Source: Patiriisocius sp047731265
GTDB taxonomy: Bacteria; Bacteroidota; Bacteroidia; Flavobacteriales; Flavobacteriaceae
Assembly: GCF_047731265.1 (NCBI RefSeq)
Contig: NZ_CP159835.1
Location: 1,116,001 to 1,180,000 of the forward strand
Length of the DNA: 64,000 bases
Direction of reading: 5' to 3'
The translations under genes and the position numbers were made by a program. This document shows, one piece after another, positions 17,013-26,298 of this stretch (within the stretch, counting starts at the first letter, position 1; each line of letters starts with the position of its first letter). The notes below the pieces were generated by a model. It was not told the DNA's origin and did not search any database. It saw nothing but the letters and a program-made list of their open reading frames with translations.

Positions 17013-19181
17013 ATGAAAAAAATCCTTATCTGTAGTATGGTTGTCGCCACAATAATTTCTTGCAAAGAATCATCAATACAAACAAAAGAGTCTATTGCCG
17101 TTACATATCCTACAACAAAAAAAGCAGATACCGTATCCACCTATTTTGGAACTGAGGTTAAAGACCCATACCGTTGGCTTGAAGACGACATGAGCGAAGA
17201 AACAGGCGCATGGGTAGCCGCTCAAAATGAAGTAACCTTTGATTACCTTAAAAACATCCCATTTAGAGAAGAACTAAAAGAAAGACTTACCTCTCTATGG
17301 AATTATGAAAAAGTAGGCTCTCCTTTTAAAGAAGGAGATTACACCTATTTCTCTAAAAATGACGGGCTTCAAAACCAGTATGTTATTTATCGATACAAAA
17401 CCGGAGATGACCCAAAAAATGCTGAAATATTTCTAGATCCAAATACCTTTAAAGAAGATGGAACCATCTCATTAGGAGGCCTAAGCTTCAGTGAAAATGG
17501 AAAAATGGCAGCTTATAGTGTTAGTGAAGGAGGAAGCGACTGGAGAAAGGTTTTGGTAATGAATGCTGATACTAAAGAAATTGTAGAGGACACATTAATA
17601 GATGTGAAATTTAGCGGTGTTTCTTGGTTTAAGAACGAAGGTTTTTATTATTCAAGTTACGACAAGCCAGAGGGTAGCGAGCTTTCTGCTAAAACGGATC
17701 AACATAAATTATATTATCACAAACTGGGTACATCTCAAAAAAGAGACGAATTAATATTTGGAGGAACCCCACAAGAAAAACATAGATATGTAGGGGGAAG
17801 AACTAGTGAAGATAATCGCTATCTCGTCGTTAGCGCAAGTGTTTCGACTTCTGGCAATAAATTATTCATAAAAAATTTAACCAAACCAAACGCTCCGTTC
17901 ATTACCATCCTAGACAATGCCGATACAGATACATATGTTGCTGATAATGATGGAAGCACGTTGTACCTTGTTACTAATAAAAATGCTCCTAATAAAAAAA
18001 TTATAAAAGTGGACGCTTCAAACCCAACGCCAGAAAATTGGAAAGAAGTAATCGCGGAAACCGAAAACGTACTTAATGTTGGTACTGGAGGAGGCTATAT
18101 TTTTGCCAACTATATGGTAGATGCGGTTAGTAAAGTCGAGCAATATGACTTTAATGGAAAACTTGTAAGAGAAATAATACTTCCTGGAGTAGGGTCTGCA
18201 GGTGGTTTTGGGGCTAAGAAAGATGACAAAGAGCTCTACTATTCTTTTACTAACTATACAACCCCTGGTAGTGTTTATAAGTATAACCTAAAAGATGGAA
18301 CATCTAAGTTATACGTAAAACCAGACATAGATTTTAATCCAGCGAATTTTGAAAGTAAGCAAATTTTTTATACTTCAAAAGACGGCACTAAAATACCTAT
18401 GATCATTACTCACAAAAAAGGATTAAAGCTAGACGGTACTAACCCAACAATATTATATGGATATGGCGGATTCAATATTAGTTTAACACCTAGTTTTAGC
18501 ATTACTAATGCTGTATGGATGGAGCAAGGCGGAATATATGCAGTAGCAAACCTTAGAGGTGGGGGGGAATATGGAAAGAAATGGCACAACGCCGGAACCA
18601 AAATGCAAAAACAAAATGTATTTGACGATTTTATAGCAGCAGCTGAATATTTAATTGATAATAAATTTACTTCCAGCGACTATTTAGCAATTAGGGGTGG
18701 GTCTAATGGCGGGCTTTTAGTCGGTGCAACAATGACACAACGTCCAGACTTAATGCAGGTGGCGCTACCCGCAGTTGGCGTGCTAGATATGCTGCGCTAT
18801 CATACTTTTACTGCTGGCGCAGGTTGGGCCTATGATTATGGTACTGCCGATGACAGCAAAGAAATGTTTGAGTATCTAAAAGGATACTCACCGGTACACA
18901 ATGTGAAAGAAGGCACTAAATACCCCGCTACGCTCGTTACCACAGGTGATCACGATGATAGAGTTGTACCTGCACATAGTTTTAAATTTGCAGCAGAACT
19001 GCAAGAAAAACAAGCTGGAGACCATCCTGTTTTAATTAGAATTGAAACAGATGCTGGACATGGCGCTGGAACACCTGTAAGTAAAACCATTAACCAATAT
19101 GCAGATATATTTGGATTTACGCTCTACAATATGGGCTATGAAATGTTGCCTGAAAAAGCGAATATTGATGTAAAAAAGTAA
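17013..19181 (+). CDS. Prolyl oligopeptidase (S9A) lipoprotein
   Basis: A 722-residue serine peptidase that cuts short peptides after proline. It carries a lipoprotein signal ending TIISCKESS (C17), so it acts in the periplasm. The N-terminal segment DPYRWLEDDMSEET and a seven-bladed propeller (about residues 90-440) precede the alpha/beta-hydrolase domain. Catalytic residues are visible: Ser564 in RGGSNGG, the Asp motif GDHDDRVVP near 646-654, and His683 in DAGHGAG. NLRGGGEYGKKWH is the usual oxyanion-region motif. It is a single gene between two terminators. Role: periplasmic peptide scavenging. Confidence 0.96.
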   Translation: MKKILICSMVVATIISCKESSIQTKESIAVTYPTTKKADTVSTYFGTEVKDPYRWLEDDMSEETGAWVAAQNEVTFDYLKNIPFREELKERLTSLWNYEKVGSPFKEGDYTYFSKNDGLQNQYVIYRYKTGDDPKNAEIFLDPNTFKEDGTISLGGLSFSENGKMAAYSVSEGGSDWRKVLVMNADTKEIVEDTLIDVKFSGVSWFKNEGFYYSSYDKPEGSELSAKTDQHKLYYHKLGTSQKRDELIFGGTPQEKHRYVGGRTSEDNRYLVVSASVSTSGNKLFIKNLTKPNAPFITILDNADTDTYVADNDGSTLYLVTNKNAPNKKIIKVDASNPTPENWKEVIAETENVLNVGTGGGYIFANYMVDAVSKVEQYDFNGKLVREIILPGVGSAGGFGAKKDDKELYYSFTNYTTPGSVYKYNLKDGTSKLYVKPDIDFNPANFESKQIFYTSKDGTKIPMIITHKKGLKLDGTNPTILYGYGGFNISLTPSFSITNAVWMEQGGIYAVANLRGGGEYGKKWHNAGTKMQKQNVFDDFIAAAEYLIDNKFTSSDYLAIRGGSNGGLLVGATMTQRPDLMQVALPAVGVLDMLRYHTFTAGAGWAYDYGTADDSKEMFEYLKGYSPVHNVKEGTKYPATLVTTGDHDDRVVPAHSFKFAAELQEKQAGDHPVLIRIETDAGHGAGTPVSKTINQYADIFGFTLYNMGYEMLPEKANIDVKK

Positions 19182-19209
19182 TTGTACTTTATATAAAGTA
19201 CAAAAGAAC

Positions 19210-19238
19210 ACCTCCTTTTTACTATTGGAGGCTTTTTT
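19210..19238 (+). terminator. Terminator after prolyl oligopeptidase
   Basis: CCTCC at 19211-19215 pairs with GGAGG at 19227-19231, followed by C and six T. A perfect GTACTTTATATAAAGTAC palindrome lies just upstream. Confidence 0.65.
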
Positions 19239-19264
19239 AAATTTCGAAAAAGAATACCTCAACT

Positions 19265-20230
19265 ATGCTTCAAGTTCACGTTTCTAATTTTAAATATCAT
19301 ACGAATCCTGCAAAAACAATTCTTGAGAACCTTAAGTTTAATATAGACAAAGGAGAAAACCTTGCTGTTTTAGGCGAAAGCGGTTGCGGAAAAAGCACGC
19401 TACTCCATATTATATATGGTTTAGTGCATCTTGAAAATGGAAGTATATATTGGAATGGCGATAAATTATTAGGCCCTAACCACACATTGATTCCTGGCGA
19501 ACCTTTTATGAAATTGGTGAGTCAAGAATTAGAATTAATGCCTTTTACGAGTGTTGCAGAGAACATCGCAGAACATTTAAACAGACAAGACAGCATACGC
19601 GACGACCAACGAATAGACGAATTATTAGCCGTTGTCGAATTAGAAAGCTATAAACAAATCAAAGTCTCTTATTTGAGCGGCGGTCAAAAGCAACGTGTTG
19701 CAATTGCAAAAGCCCTCGCCAATGAACCCGAATTATTATTATTGGACGAACCCTTTAGTAGTATTGACAATTTTCTAAAAAACAAACTACGCCGTAAGCT
19801 TTTTAAGTATTTAAAAGAAAAAGAAATTACCTGTGTTACGGCTACCCATGACAGCGAAGAAGCACTCGCATTTGCCGACAATATCTTACTGTTGAAAGAC
19901 GGGAGAAAAGAAACATATGGAAGCCCTCAACAGCTATTCGACTCTTTTTCTACAGAATATCAAGGTAGCTTTTTTGGTGAGATTTCAGTGCTAGAGTCGG
20001 AGCTTATTTCGGAACGTAGCGAAACTAAATTTGCTTACCTCTTACCTCATCAACTAAGTGTTTCGCTTGAAAAAATAGGTCTTGAAGTTAAAGTTCAAGA
20101 CTCCTTTTATAGAGGAACACATTACCTTATTGTGGCTTCGTACTCAGATAAACCTGTCTATTTTAATCACGTTAAGCCTTTAGTTTCTGGGGATACTGTA
20201 TATCTAAAAAAAGCAAATGGAGCTCGCTGA
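19265..20230 (+). CDS. ABC transporter ATP-binding protein
   Basis: The 321-residue ATPase has Walker A GESGCGKST (residues 37-45), Q-loop VSQELELMP, signature LSGGQKQRVAIAKAL near 138 and Walker B ELLLLDEPFSSIDN near 160, then the H-loop THDSEEALAFAD. About 90 C-terminal residues look like the regulatory/TOBE region of the Fe3+/spermidine/sulfate importer class. No permease or binding protein gene is adjacent. The next gene, a small membrane protein, overlaps its end by 14 bases, so the two are translationally coupled. Substrate unknown. Confidence 0.9.
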   Translation: MLQVHVSNFKYHTNPAKTILENLKFNIDKGENLAVLGESGCGKSTLLHIIYGLVHLENGSIYWNGDKLLGPNHTLIPGEPFMKLVSQELELMPFTSVAENIAEHLNRQDSIRDDQRIDELLAVVELESYKQIKVSYLSGGQKQRVAIAKALANEPELLLLDEPFSSIDNFLKNKLRRKLFKYLKEKEITCVTATHDSEEALAFADNILLLKDGRKETYGSPQQLFDSFSTEYQGSFFGEISVLESELISERSETKFAYLLPHQLSVSLEKIGLEVKVQDSFYRGTHYLIVASYSDKPVYFNHVKPLVSGDTVYLKKANGAR

Positions 20231-20627
20231 AATAAGACTAATTCTTGACGGAGGGATGGTTGTACTCATTTGGATGATTCAGCGCATTGTCTACCCTAGC
20301 TTCCAGTATTGTGAAGTGAGTCGCTTAGCTTCTTGGCACGAAAAGTACAGTGGACGGTTAGCGGCAATAGTTATTCCTTTAATGATAGGGCAGCTTATTA
20401 TTTCTATCATTCAGCTAGTTAACGGTCTCGATTTAAACAGTGGTATGTATGCACTTTTAGTCTGGTTTCTTTGGGGAATAACATTTGTTGTTTTTGTGCC
20501 ATTGCACGGAAAAATCGCAAATGGGACTGGCACAGCACATACTGTAAGGGCTCTCGAAAAAAGAAACTGGGTTCGCACAATTACTTGGACAGCGCTGTTC
20601 CTTTTTTCCTTATTCCATTTTCACTAA
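20217..20627 (+). CDS. Small four-helix membrane protein, unknown function
   Basis: The protein has 136 residues with about four hydrophobic helices (IRLILDGGMVVLIWMIQRIV, AAIVIPLMIGQLIISII, YALLVWFLWGITFVVFV, and a C-terminal one). The ATG at 20217 lies inside the ATPase gene and overlaps it by 14 bases, pointing to coupled translation. It is too small and helix-poor to be a usual importer permease of the Fe3+ class. A conserved ALEKRNWVRTITW segment precedes the last helix. I do not recognise a named family. Confidence 0.75.
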   Translation: MELAEIRLILDGGMVVLIWMIQRIVYPSFQYCEVSRLASWHEKYSGRLAAIVIPLMIGQLIISIIQLVNGLDLNSGMYALLVWFLWGITFVVFVPLHGKIANGTGTAHTVRALEKRNWVRTITWTALFLFSLFHFH

Positions 20628-20634
20628 TGAAAAA

Positions 20635-21213
20635 TTATATAAGCTGAAAAAGAATCCACAATGCAACAAAACTAATTGCAATAGAGATGCTTATAATAAT
20701 ATGCTTGTGTTTTATTCCGGGAAGAACCTTTTTAACGCCTTGTTGAACCAACAGAAAAATAGCCACGATTAATAATTGCCCCACTTCAATCCCTAAATTA
20801 AAACCTACTAAAGGAAGCAGGACATTTTCTCCTTCAAATAATGACATCCTAAGAAAATTTGAAAAAGCCAAGCCGTGAATACATCCAAAAATAAGAACTA
20901 AGGCATATAGAAAATAGTAGCTTGTTTGCGAATCACTTTTCGCTTTAACCAAGTTGTTAATACAAGTAATAATTATCGTTACAGGAATTAATATTTCGAT
21001 TAAATCGCGGTTAATTTTAAGCAGTTCAAAAGAGGAAAGCCCCAAGGTAATACTATGCCCCACTGTGAAAGCGGTAACAAGAATGAGTAATCGTTTCCAT
21101 TGCTTGACTTCAAAAAAGACGACCATTGCTACTATAAAAAGCATGTGATCAAGGCCATCTTTATCCAAAATATGATCAAGCCCTTGTTTAAAATAAAATA
21201 TAAAGATGTCCAT
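20635..21213 (-). CDS. HupE/UreJ-like membrane protein
   Basis: The 192-residue protein, from ATG 21213, has six to seven membrane helices and the histidine motifs of the HupE/UreJ_2 family: GLDHMLFI near the start, FTVGHSITL near 55 and GCIHGLAFSNF near 115. Relatives are thought to handle nickel or other metals, but many flavobacterial members are far from any hydrogenase or urease, as here. Its ATG overlaps the stop of the GreA-like gene (TGATG), so they are co-translated. It ends 8 bases from the convergent gene with no room for a terminator. Confidence 0.85.
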   Translation of the reverse strand: MDIFIFYFKQGLDHILDKDGLDHMLFIVAMVVFFEVKQWKRLLILVTAFTVGHSITLGLSSFELLKINRDLIEILIPVTIIITCINNLVKAKSDSQTSYYFLYALVLIFGCIHGLAFSNFLRMSLFEGENVLLPLVGFNLGIEVGQLLIVAIFLLVQQGVKKVLPGIKHKHIIISISIAISFVALWILFQLI

Positions 21214-21671
21214 CAATCAATACTATTAATCGTGTAATTTTTACCTCTAAAGTTAAAAGTTTCTCCCGTTTGTTTTCCTAACAGGAACTTTCCAATAGGA
21301 GTTTGCAAACCAATGCAAAAATAAGATTCGCCTTCAAATGATAAAGCCCCAAGCGATATACTTAAAAAAAAACATCCATGATTCGTAGCAACTAGACTCC
21401 CCAAGTGCGCATTTTTAGATGCACTCTTCAAATCTATTTTATACAATACCTCTTGTATTTTTTCTATCTCCACCATTCGCTCACCTGCCTGTTCTCGCTC
21501 TATCTGTAGCATCGCTCGGGTAGTTTCGTGTTTGTCTCCCGCACTACTTTTAGTTGCATCGTTTAAAGAAACCACAATGCCCTTGATCTTGTCTTGAACA
21601 ATAGCATATTTGTATGCTATTTGCTCTTCGCAAGCTTTAAGTAAGGCTTCTTTGATGTTTGTTGAGCTCAT
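21213..21671 (-). CDS. GreA/GreB-like C-terminal domain protein
   Basis: I choose ATG 21671 (MSSTNIKEALLKACEEQI), giving 152 residues; earlier codons in frame overlap the upstream gene. The N-terminal half is a coiled coil with SAGDKHETTRAMLQIE, and the C-terminal half, with LGSLVATNHGCFFLSI and TPIGKFLLGKQTGETF, resembles the FKBP-like domain of transcript-cleavage factors GreA/GreB. Homologues are often labelled 3-oxoacyl-ACP synthase in databases; nothing in this sequence supports that enzyme. It may bind RNA polymerase. It sits 52 bases downstream of the FAD oxidoreductase and overlaps the HupE-like start. Confidence 0.75.
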   Translation of the reverse strand: MSSTNIKEALLKACEEQIAYKYAIVQDKIKGIVVSLNDATKSSAGDKHETTRAMLQIEREQAGERMVEIEKIQEVLYKIDLKSASKNAHLGSLVATNHGCFFLSISLGALSFEGESYFCIGLQTPIGKFLLGKQTGETFNFRGKNYTINSID

Positions 21672-21723
21672 TGTAAGAGTGTTCTCTGGTTTGTAGTTCA
21701 AAAATAGATAATCTATAGTCGTA

Positions 21724-22851
21724 TTATTGTGCAAGGAGCGCCAATTGTTTGCCAATGCTGCTTCCTATGGCCACACCCATACCACCAAGTCTTACACCAC
21801 AAAATATGTTTTTAGAAACTTTTTTTACAATAGGCTTTTTTTGATTTCCCACACCCATTATACCGCTCCATCTTGCTTCAACTTCAAATGGAGTATTTGG
21901 TAAAATCACGGTATTCAAAAGTGCTTCCAATTTTTGTTGAACGATAGCGGTTAGGCCCATCTCCCTGGTGTTTTCAGTTTTAAAATCTAAGTTTCTACCG
22001 CCTCCAAATAATATCCGATCTCCAATATTTCTATAATAATAGTATCCCTGATCTAAATGAAACGTTCCTTTTATTGCTAGGTTTTTTATGGGTTTTGTAA
22101 TTAAAACCTGTGCTCTTGCTGGTTGAACATTCTCATTCAAAAACTGTTGTGCAAACCCATTAGTTGCAATGCAAACGTTTTGAGCTTTAATCTCATACGT
22201 TTCATTATTGTTTTCTATTGTCAAAAAAACCGTAGCCCCAGCATCTTCAATAGCAATCACTTGAGTATTGTTAATAATTTGAATGTTATTTGATGCTGCT
22301 TTCTTAAGTAATGCCTGCATCATTTTACCAGTATCAATTTGTCCTTCAAATCTATTGTAAATAAGTTTTTGATGTATTCCCTCAAAGCCAAAAGGGTCAT
22401 CTACTATTTCAAAGATATCTGCTTCAAAAATTGGATGTAATAATCTGTTAATACTATCTATTTTAGCAACACTCTTTTCAAACAGCACAATATCTTGTTC
22501 CAAAAACACCTCATAGCTTCCGTTTTCTTGATAATCGATAAGGCTGTCCCCTAAAGTGTCACGAAGCAGTTGTAAACCTGTTAAACGTTCTTTTACAAGC
22601 GCAACAACTTCTTCTTCGGAATGGGTTTCCAAATCGCTTAAAATTTCTGAAGCACTTCCAAAACAAGCAAATCCGGCATTTTTTGTGCTCGCTCCACTTG
22701 GTAGCATCCCCTTTTCAAAAACCAAAATTTTTGAATTAGGGTGAGCATTCCGAAGTTGTAAGGCACAGTTTAAGCCTACGATTCCACTGCCTATGATTAC
22801 ATAGTCTATATTTTGAAACCAAGTTTCTCTTTCCCAATACGATAGGTTCAT
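21724..22851 (-). CDS. FAD-dependent amine/amino-acid oxidoreductase (DAO family)
   Basis: This 375-residue flavoenzyme has the Rossmann dinucleotide motif in DYVIIGSGIVGLNCALQL (residues 16-33), followed by FEKGMLPSGASTKNAGFAC, the characteristic FAD/substrate loop of the D-amino-acid oxidase family. The C-terminal FAD-binding portion includes RLGGMGVAIGSSIGKQLA. No signal peptide is visible. The family oxidises amino or N-methyl groups; the substrate cannot be fixed. It heads a three-gene minus-strand unit with the GreA-like and HupE-like genes. Confidence 0.88.
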   Translation of the reverse strand: MNLSYWERETWFQNIDYVIIGSGIVGLNCALQLRNAHPNSKILVFEKGMLPSGASTKNAGFACFGSASEILSDLETHSEEEVVALVKERLTGLQLLRDTLGDSLIDYQENGSYEVFLEQDIVLFEKSVAKIDSINRLLHPIFEADIFEIVDDPFGFEGIHQKLIYNRFEGQIDTGKMMQALLKKAASNNIQIINNTQVIAIEDAGATVFLTIENNNETYEIKAQNVCIATNGFAQQFLNENVQPARAQVLITKPIKNLAIKGTFHLDQGYYYYRNIGDRILFGGGRNLDFKTENTREMGLTAIVQQKLEALLNTVILPNTPFEVEARWSGIMGVGNQKKPIVKKVSKNIFCGVRLGGMGVAIGSSIGKQLALLAQ

Positions 22852-22891
22852 TGTCTACTCTTTCCGAGGTTATATTATAATAACAAGATAT

Positions 22892-22924
22892 AAAAAAGCA
22901 TCTAGAATATTAAATCCTAGATGC
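22892..22924 (-). terminator. Terminator after accC
   Basis: On the minus strand GCATCTAG (22924-22917) pairs with CTAGATGC (22905-22898) and is followed by six T. It ends the fabH-accB-accC unit. Confidence 0.88.
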
Positions 22925-22972
22925 TCGAGGTTTTTTTAAGTCACTGCAAACTGCCACTGAAAACTATTCTTT

Positions 22973-24328
22973 TTACTCTTCCTCTTCAGGTTCGTTCATT
23001 TTCCAAGTATCCATAAAAGCAGTTGTATAATCCCCAGAAACATAATCTGGATGATCCATTAACTGTCTATGAAAAGGAATCGTCGTTTTGATGCCTTCTA
23101 TTACAAATTCATCTAGTGCGCGTTTCATTTTACTAATAGCCTCTTCTCTAGTTTGCGCTGTTGTAATAAGCTTCGCAATCATGGAGTCATAATTTGGTGG
23201 GATAGAATATCCCGCATAAACGTGCGTGTCTAGTCTAATCCCATGCCCTCCTGGAGCATGTAAAACGGTGATTCTTCCTGGTGAAGGACGAAAACCATTA
23301 TAAGGATCTTCAGCATTGATACGACATTCTATAGAGTGCAAATTTGGCGTGTAGTTCTTACCAGAAATAGGAATCCCCGCTGCAACCATAATCTGTTCTC
23401 TAATCAAATCAAAATCGATTACTTGTTCTGTAATTGGATGTTCTACTTGGATACGCGTATTCATTTCCATAAAATAGAAATTGCGGTTCTTATCGACTAA
23501 AAACTCAACCGTACCTGCTCCTTCGTATTTTATATATTCTGCTGCTTTTACCGCAGCAAGTCCCATGGCCTCTCTAAGCTCATCGGTCATAAATGGGCTA
23601 GGAGTTTCTTCAGTAAGTTTTTGATGACGTCTTTGAATGGAGCAGTCTCTTTCACTTAAATGACAAGCTCTTCCTGTACTATCTCCAACAACTTGTATTT
23701 CGATGTGTCTAGGTTGCTCTATGAGTTTTTCCATATACATATCGTCATTACCAAATGCAGCTTTACTTTCTTGTCTTGCAGACTCCCAAGCATCCTGTAG
23801 TTCCTCTTCTTTCCAAACAGCACGCATTCCTTTACCTCCTCCACCAGCACTTGCTTTTAGCATTACTGGATAGCCAGTTTTGTTGGCTACTTTAATACAC
23901 GTTTTAAAGTCTGGAATGACTCCTTCACTTCCTGGGACACAAGGAACACCCGCTTCTATCATGGTTGATTTAGCTTGAGCCTTATCTCCCATTCTATCAA
24001 TCATATCTGGCGATGCCCCTATGAACTTAATGTTATGCTCTCCGCAAATTTTAGAGAATTTTGCGTTTTCTGAAAGGAATCCATATCCGGGGTGAATGGC
24101 ATCTGCATTTGTAATCTCTGCAGCAGCAATGATGTTGCTCATTTTTAAGTAGCTTTCGCTACTGGGAGCTGGACCGATACATACTGCCTCATCTGCAAAT
24201 TTTACATGCAAACTTTCTTCATCTGCTTTAGAATATACTGCAACAGTCAGGATGCCCATTTCTTTGCACGTTCGGATAACACGTAAGGCAATTTCGCCTC
24301 TATTGGCAATTAAAATCTTTTTAAACAT
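22973..24328 (-). CDS. accC: Biotin carboxylase subunit of acetyl-CoA carboxylase
   Basis: AccC carboxylates the biotin on AccB with ATP and bicarbonate, the first step to malonyl-CoA. The 451-residue protein opens with FKKILIANRGEIALRVIRTC, has the ATP-grasp glycine loop KASAGGGGKGMR and the active-site region EMNTRIQVEHPITEQV. Length and domain order are normal. It follows accB by 77 bases and is followed by a strong terminator. Cytosolic. The last residues are acidic (EPEEEE). Confidence 0.97.
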   Translation of the reverse strand: MFKKILIANRGEIALRVIRTCKEMGILTVAVYSKADEESLHVKFADEAVCIGPAPSSESYLKMSNIIAAAEITNADAIHPGYGFLSENAKFSKICGEHNIKFIGASPDMIDRMGDKAQAKSTMIEAGVPCVPGSEGVIPDFKTCIKVANKTGYPVMLKASAGGGGKGMRAVWKEEELQDAWESARQESKAAFGNDDMYMEKLIEQPRHIEIQVVGDSTGRACHLSERDCSIQRRHQKLTEETPSPFMTDELREAMGLAAVKAAEYIKYEGAGTVEFLVDKNRNFYFMEMNTRIQVEHPITEQVIDFDLIREQIMVAAGIPISGKNYTPNLHSIECRINAEDPYNGFRPSPGRITVLHAPGGHGIRLDTHVYAGYSIPPNYDSMIAKLITTAQTREEAISKMKRALDEFVIEGIKTTIPFHRQLMDHPDYVSGDYTTAFMDTWKMNEPEEEE

Positions 24329-24405
24329 AAATTCTTCAAATTAATAAATCCAAAATCCAAATCCTTAAAAAAACGACTTGATACTAGAGAATTATTATTA
24401 ATATA

Positions 24406-24876
24406 TTAAGACGGGTCTACTAAGAAAAGTGGTTGGTCAAATTCTACAGGCGAAGCATCGTCTACTAGAATCTTAACAATCTTACCTGATACTTCACTTT
24501 CTATTTCATTAAAGAGTTTCATTGCTTCGATAACACATAGAACATCCCCTTCATTTATAGTGCTTCCTACCTCAACAAACATGGGTTTGTCTGGTGATGG
24601 TTTTCTATAAAAAGTTCCGATTATAGGAGATTTAACAGTGATGTATTTTGAGTCTTCTGCTGGAGCAGATTCTGTCTCTACCGTTGAGGCAGGTGCTGCT
24701 GGTTGTTGAGGCATTGATCCAACAGGAGGCATTTGCTGTATGTAGGTCATTTCTCCCTTGCCACCGTGCTCTCCAGTTCTAATTGTAATCTTAATGTCGT
24801 CTGTTTCAAGTTTAACTTCACTTGCTCCAGATTTTGCTACAAATCTAATGAGATTTTGAATGTCTTTTAATTCCAT
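24406..24876 (-). CDS. accB: Biotin carboxyl carrier protein of acetyl-CoA carboxylase
   Basis: AccB carries the biotin that moves the carboxyl group. I start at ATG 24876 (MELKDIQNLIRFVAKSG), the standard family start; an earlier in-frame codon at 24930 would overlap fabH. The 156 residues comprise an N-terminal segment, a Pro/Ala-rich linker (PQQPAAPAS) and a C-terminal biotinyl domain with the biotin lysine in VIEAMKLFNEI (K120). It lies 33 bases after fabH and before accC, a conserved flavobacterial order. Confidence 0.96.
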   Translation of the reverse strand: MELKDIQNLIRFVAKSGASEVKLETDDIKITIRTGEHGGKGEMTYIQQMPPVGSMPQQPAAPASTVETESAPAEDSKYITVKSPIIGTFYRKPSPDKPMFVEVGSTINEGDVLCVIEAMKLFNEIESEVSGKIVKILVDDASPVEFDQPLFLVDPS

Positions 24877-24908
24877 TTTTTTGGTTTTAAGTAATTCTTT
24901 ATTGACTG

Positions 24909-25907
24909 TTATTTTGGGTCGTATGCCCATTTTAAATAAATGGCACCCCAGGTAAATCCTCCTCCAAAAGAGGCAAAAACTAAATTATCTCCTTTTTTAA
25001 GTTGATTTTCATAATCCCAAATACACATGGGTAAGGTTGCCGAAGTGGTGTTTCCATATTTATGAATATTGATCATTACTTTATCTTCTGGCAAATCCAT
25101 TCTTCTGGACGTTGCGTCTATAATTCTTTTATTGGCTTGATGAGGAACTAACCATTGAATATCTTCACCCGAAAGATTATTTCGTTTCATTACCTCTTCT
25201 GAAACATCTGCCATATTTGTTACGGCAAATTTAAAAACTGTTTTTCCGTCTTGAAAAACATAATGTTGTTTGTTTTCAACAGTTTCTTTTGAAGCTGGAA
25301 GAATAGATCCACCCGCATCTATCTTAAGACTTTGTCTTCCTGCCCCATCAGATCTTAAAATTTCATCTATAAGACCTAGTCCTTCGGTATTTGGCTCAAA
25401 GAGTACGGCTCCTGCTCCATCTCCAAAAATAATACATGTTGTGCGATCTGTATAATCAATAATGGAGCTCATTTTATCGGCTCCAATTAGTAATACTTTC
25501 TTATATCTTCCAGACTCAATATATCGCGCTGCGGTTGACATTCCAAAAAGAAAGCCCGAACAAGCCGCTTGTAAATCGTAGGAAAATGCATTTATTGCGC
25601 CTATTTGGCTCGCCACATAAACACCTGTGGAAGCAACCGGCATATCTGGCGTTGTTGTAGCCAATATAACCAGATCTATCTCTGCAGGGTCAATGTCGTT
25701 TTTGCTTATTAAATTGTTTGCTGCTTGAATGGCTAGATACGAGGTTCCTTTGTCACTATCTTTTAAAATATGCCTTTCTTTGATACCAGTGCGGCTGGTA
25801 ATCCATTCGTCATTTGTATCTACCATAGTTTCCAAGATCTTGTTCGTCAAAACATAGTCTGGAACAAAACCCCCTACAGCAGTAATAGCAGCAGTAACTG
25901 TACTCAT
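24909..25907 (-). CDS. fabH: 3-oxoacyl-ACP synthase III (KAS III)
   Basis: FabH starts fatty-acid synthesis by condensing acetyl-CoA (or a branched acyl-CoA) with malonyl-ACP. The catalytic triad is visible: C116 in QAACSGFLFG, H256 in VPHQANKRI and N286 in HKYGNTTSA. At 332 residues it has the usual length. It stands between rpmF and accB on the same strand, but a terminator-like hairpin separates it from rpmF, so it may have its own promoter in the AT-rich 25908-26030 stretch. Confidence 0.97.
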   Translation of the reverse strand: MSTVTAAITAVGGFVPDYVLTNKILETMVDTNDEWITSRTGIKERHILKDSDKGTSYLAIQAANNLISKNDIDPAEIDLVILATTTPDMPVASTGVYVASQIGAINAFSYDLQAACSGFLFGMSTAARYIESGRYKKVLLIGADKMSSIIDYTDRTTCIIFGDGAGAVLFEPNTEGLGLIDEILRSDGAGRQSLKIDAGGSILPASKETVENKQHYVFQDGKTVFKFAVTNMADVSEEVMKRNNLSGEDIQWLVPHQANKRIIDATSRRMDLPEDKVMINIHKYGNTTSATLPMCIWDYENQLKKGDNLVFASFGGGFTWGAIYLKWAYDPK

Positions 25908-26030
25908 AGAATTCGTTTAAATTCAACCATAAGAGTAAAAAGCACTCTAAAGGGGACGAAAAATAGTGAATTTTAATCAAAAAAGATTCATTTTTAACCT
26001 TTTTTGATAGTCCTGATTTAATAGAAAAAT

Positions 26031-26057
26031 AAAAAACTCTCACAAACAGTGAGAGTT
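26031..26057 (-). terminator. Terminator after rpmF
   Basis: Minus-strand AACTCTCAC and GTGAGAGTT arms (nine pairs, five-base loop) are followed by T residues. It lies between rpmF and fabH and may make fabH-accBC partly independent of the ribosomal gene. Confidence 0.8.
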
Positions 26058-26091
26058 ATCTTTATAATAATCTATGGATATAAGAAATGAC

Positions 26092-26289
26092 TTACTCCTC
26101 TACCTCTTCAACTGCATCAATTACAATCTGACCACGGTAGTATAATTTACCTTCGTGCCAATGCGCCCTATGAAATAAATGCGCTTCTCCAGTGGTTGGA
26201 TCTGTTGCAATTGTAGGAGCGATTGCCTTGTAATGAGTTCTTCTTTTATCTCTTCTCGTTTTCGAGATTTTTCTTTTAGGATGTGCCAT
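26092..26289 (-). CDS. rpmF: 50S ribosomal protein L32
   Basis: The 65-residue protein has the L32 start MAHPKRKISKTRRDKRR and the conserved HYKAIAPTIA segment. Zinc-binding L32 has two cysteine pairs; here none of those cysteines is present (IATDPTTGEAH, LFHRAHWHEG), so it is a zinc-free form. The C-terminal tail is acidic. It follows the DUF177 gene by nine bases, the pairing found in most bacteria, in which the DUF177 protein aids 23S rRNA handling. Confidence 0.97.
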   Translation of the reverse strand: MAHPKRKISKTRRDKRRTHYKAIAPTIATDPTTGEAHLFHRAHWHEGKLYYRGQIVIDAVEEVEE

Positions 26290-26298
26290 TACTTTATA

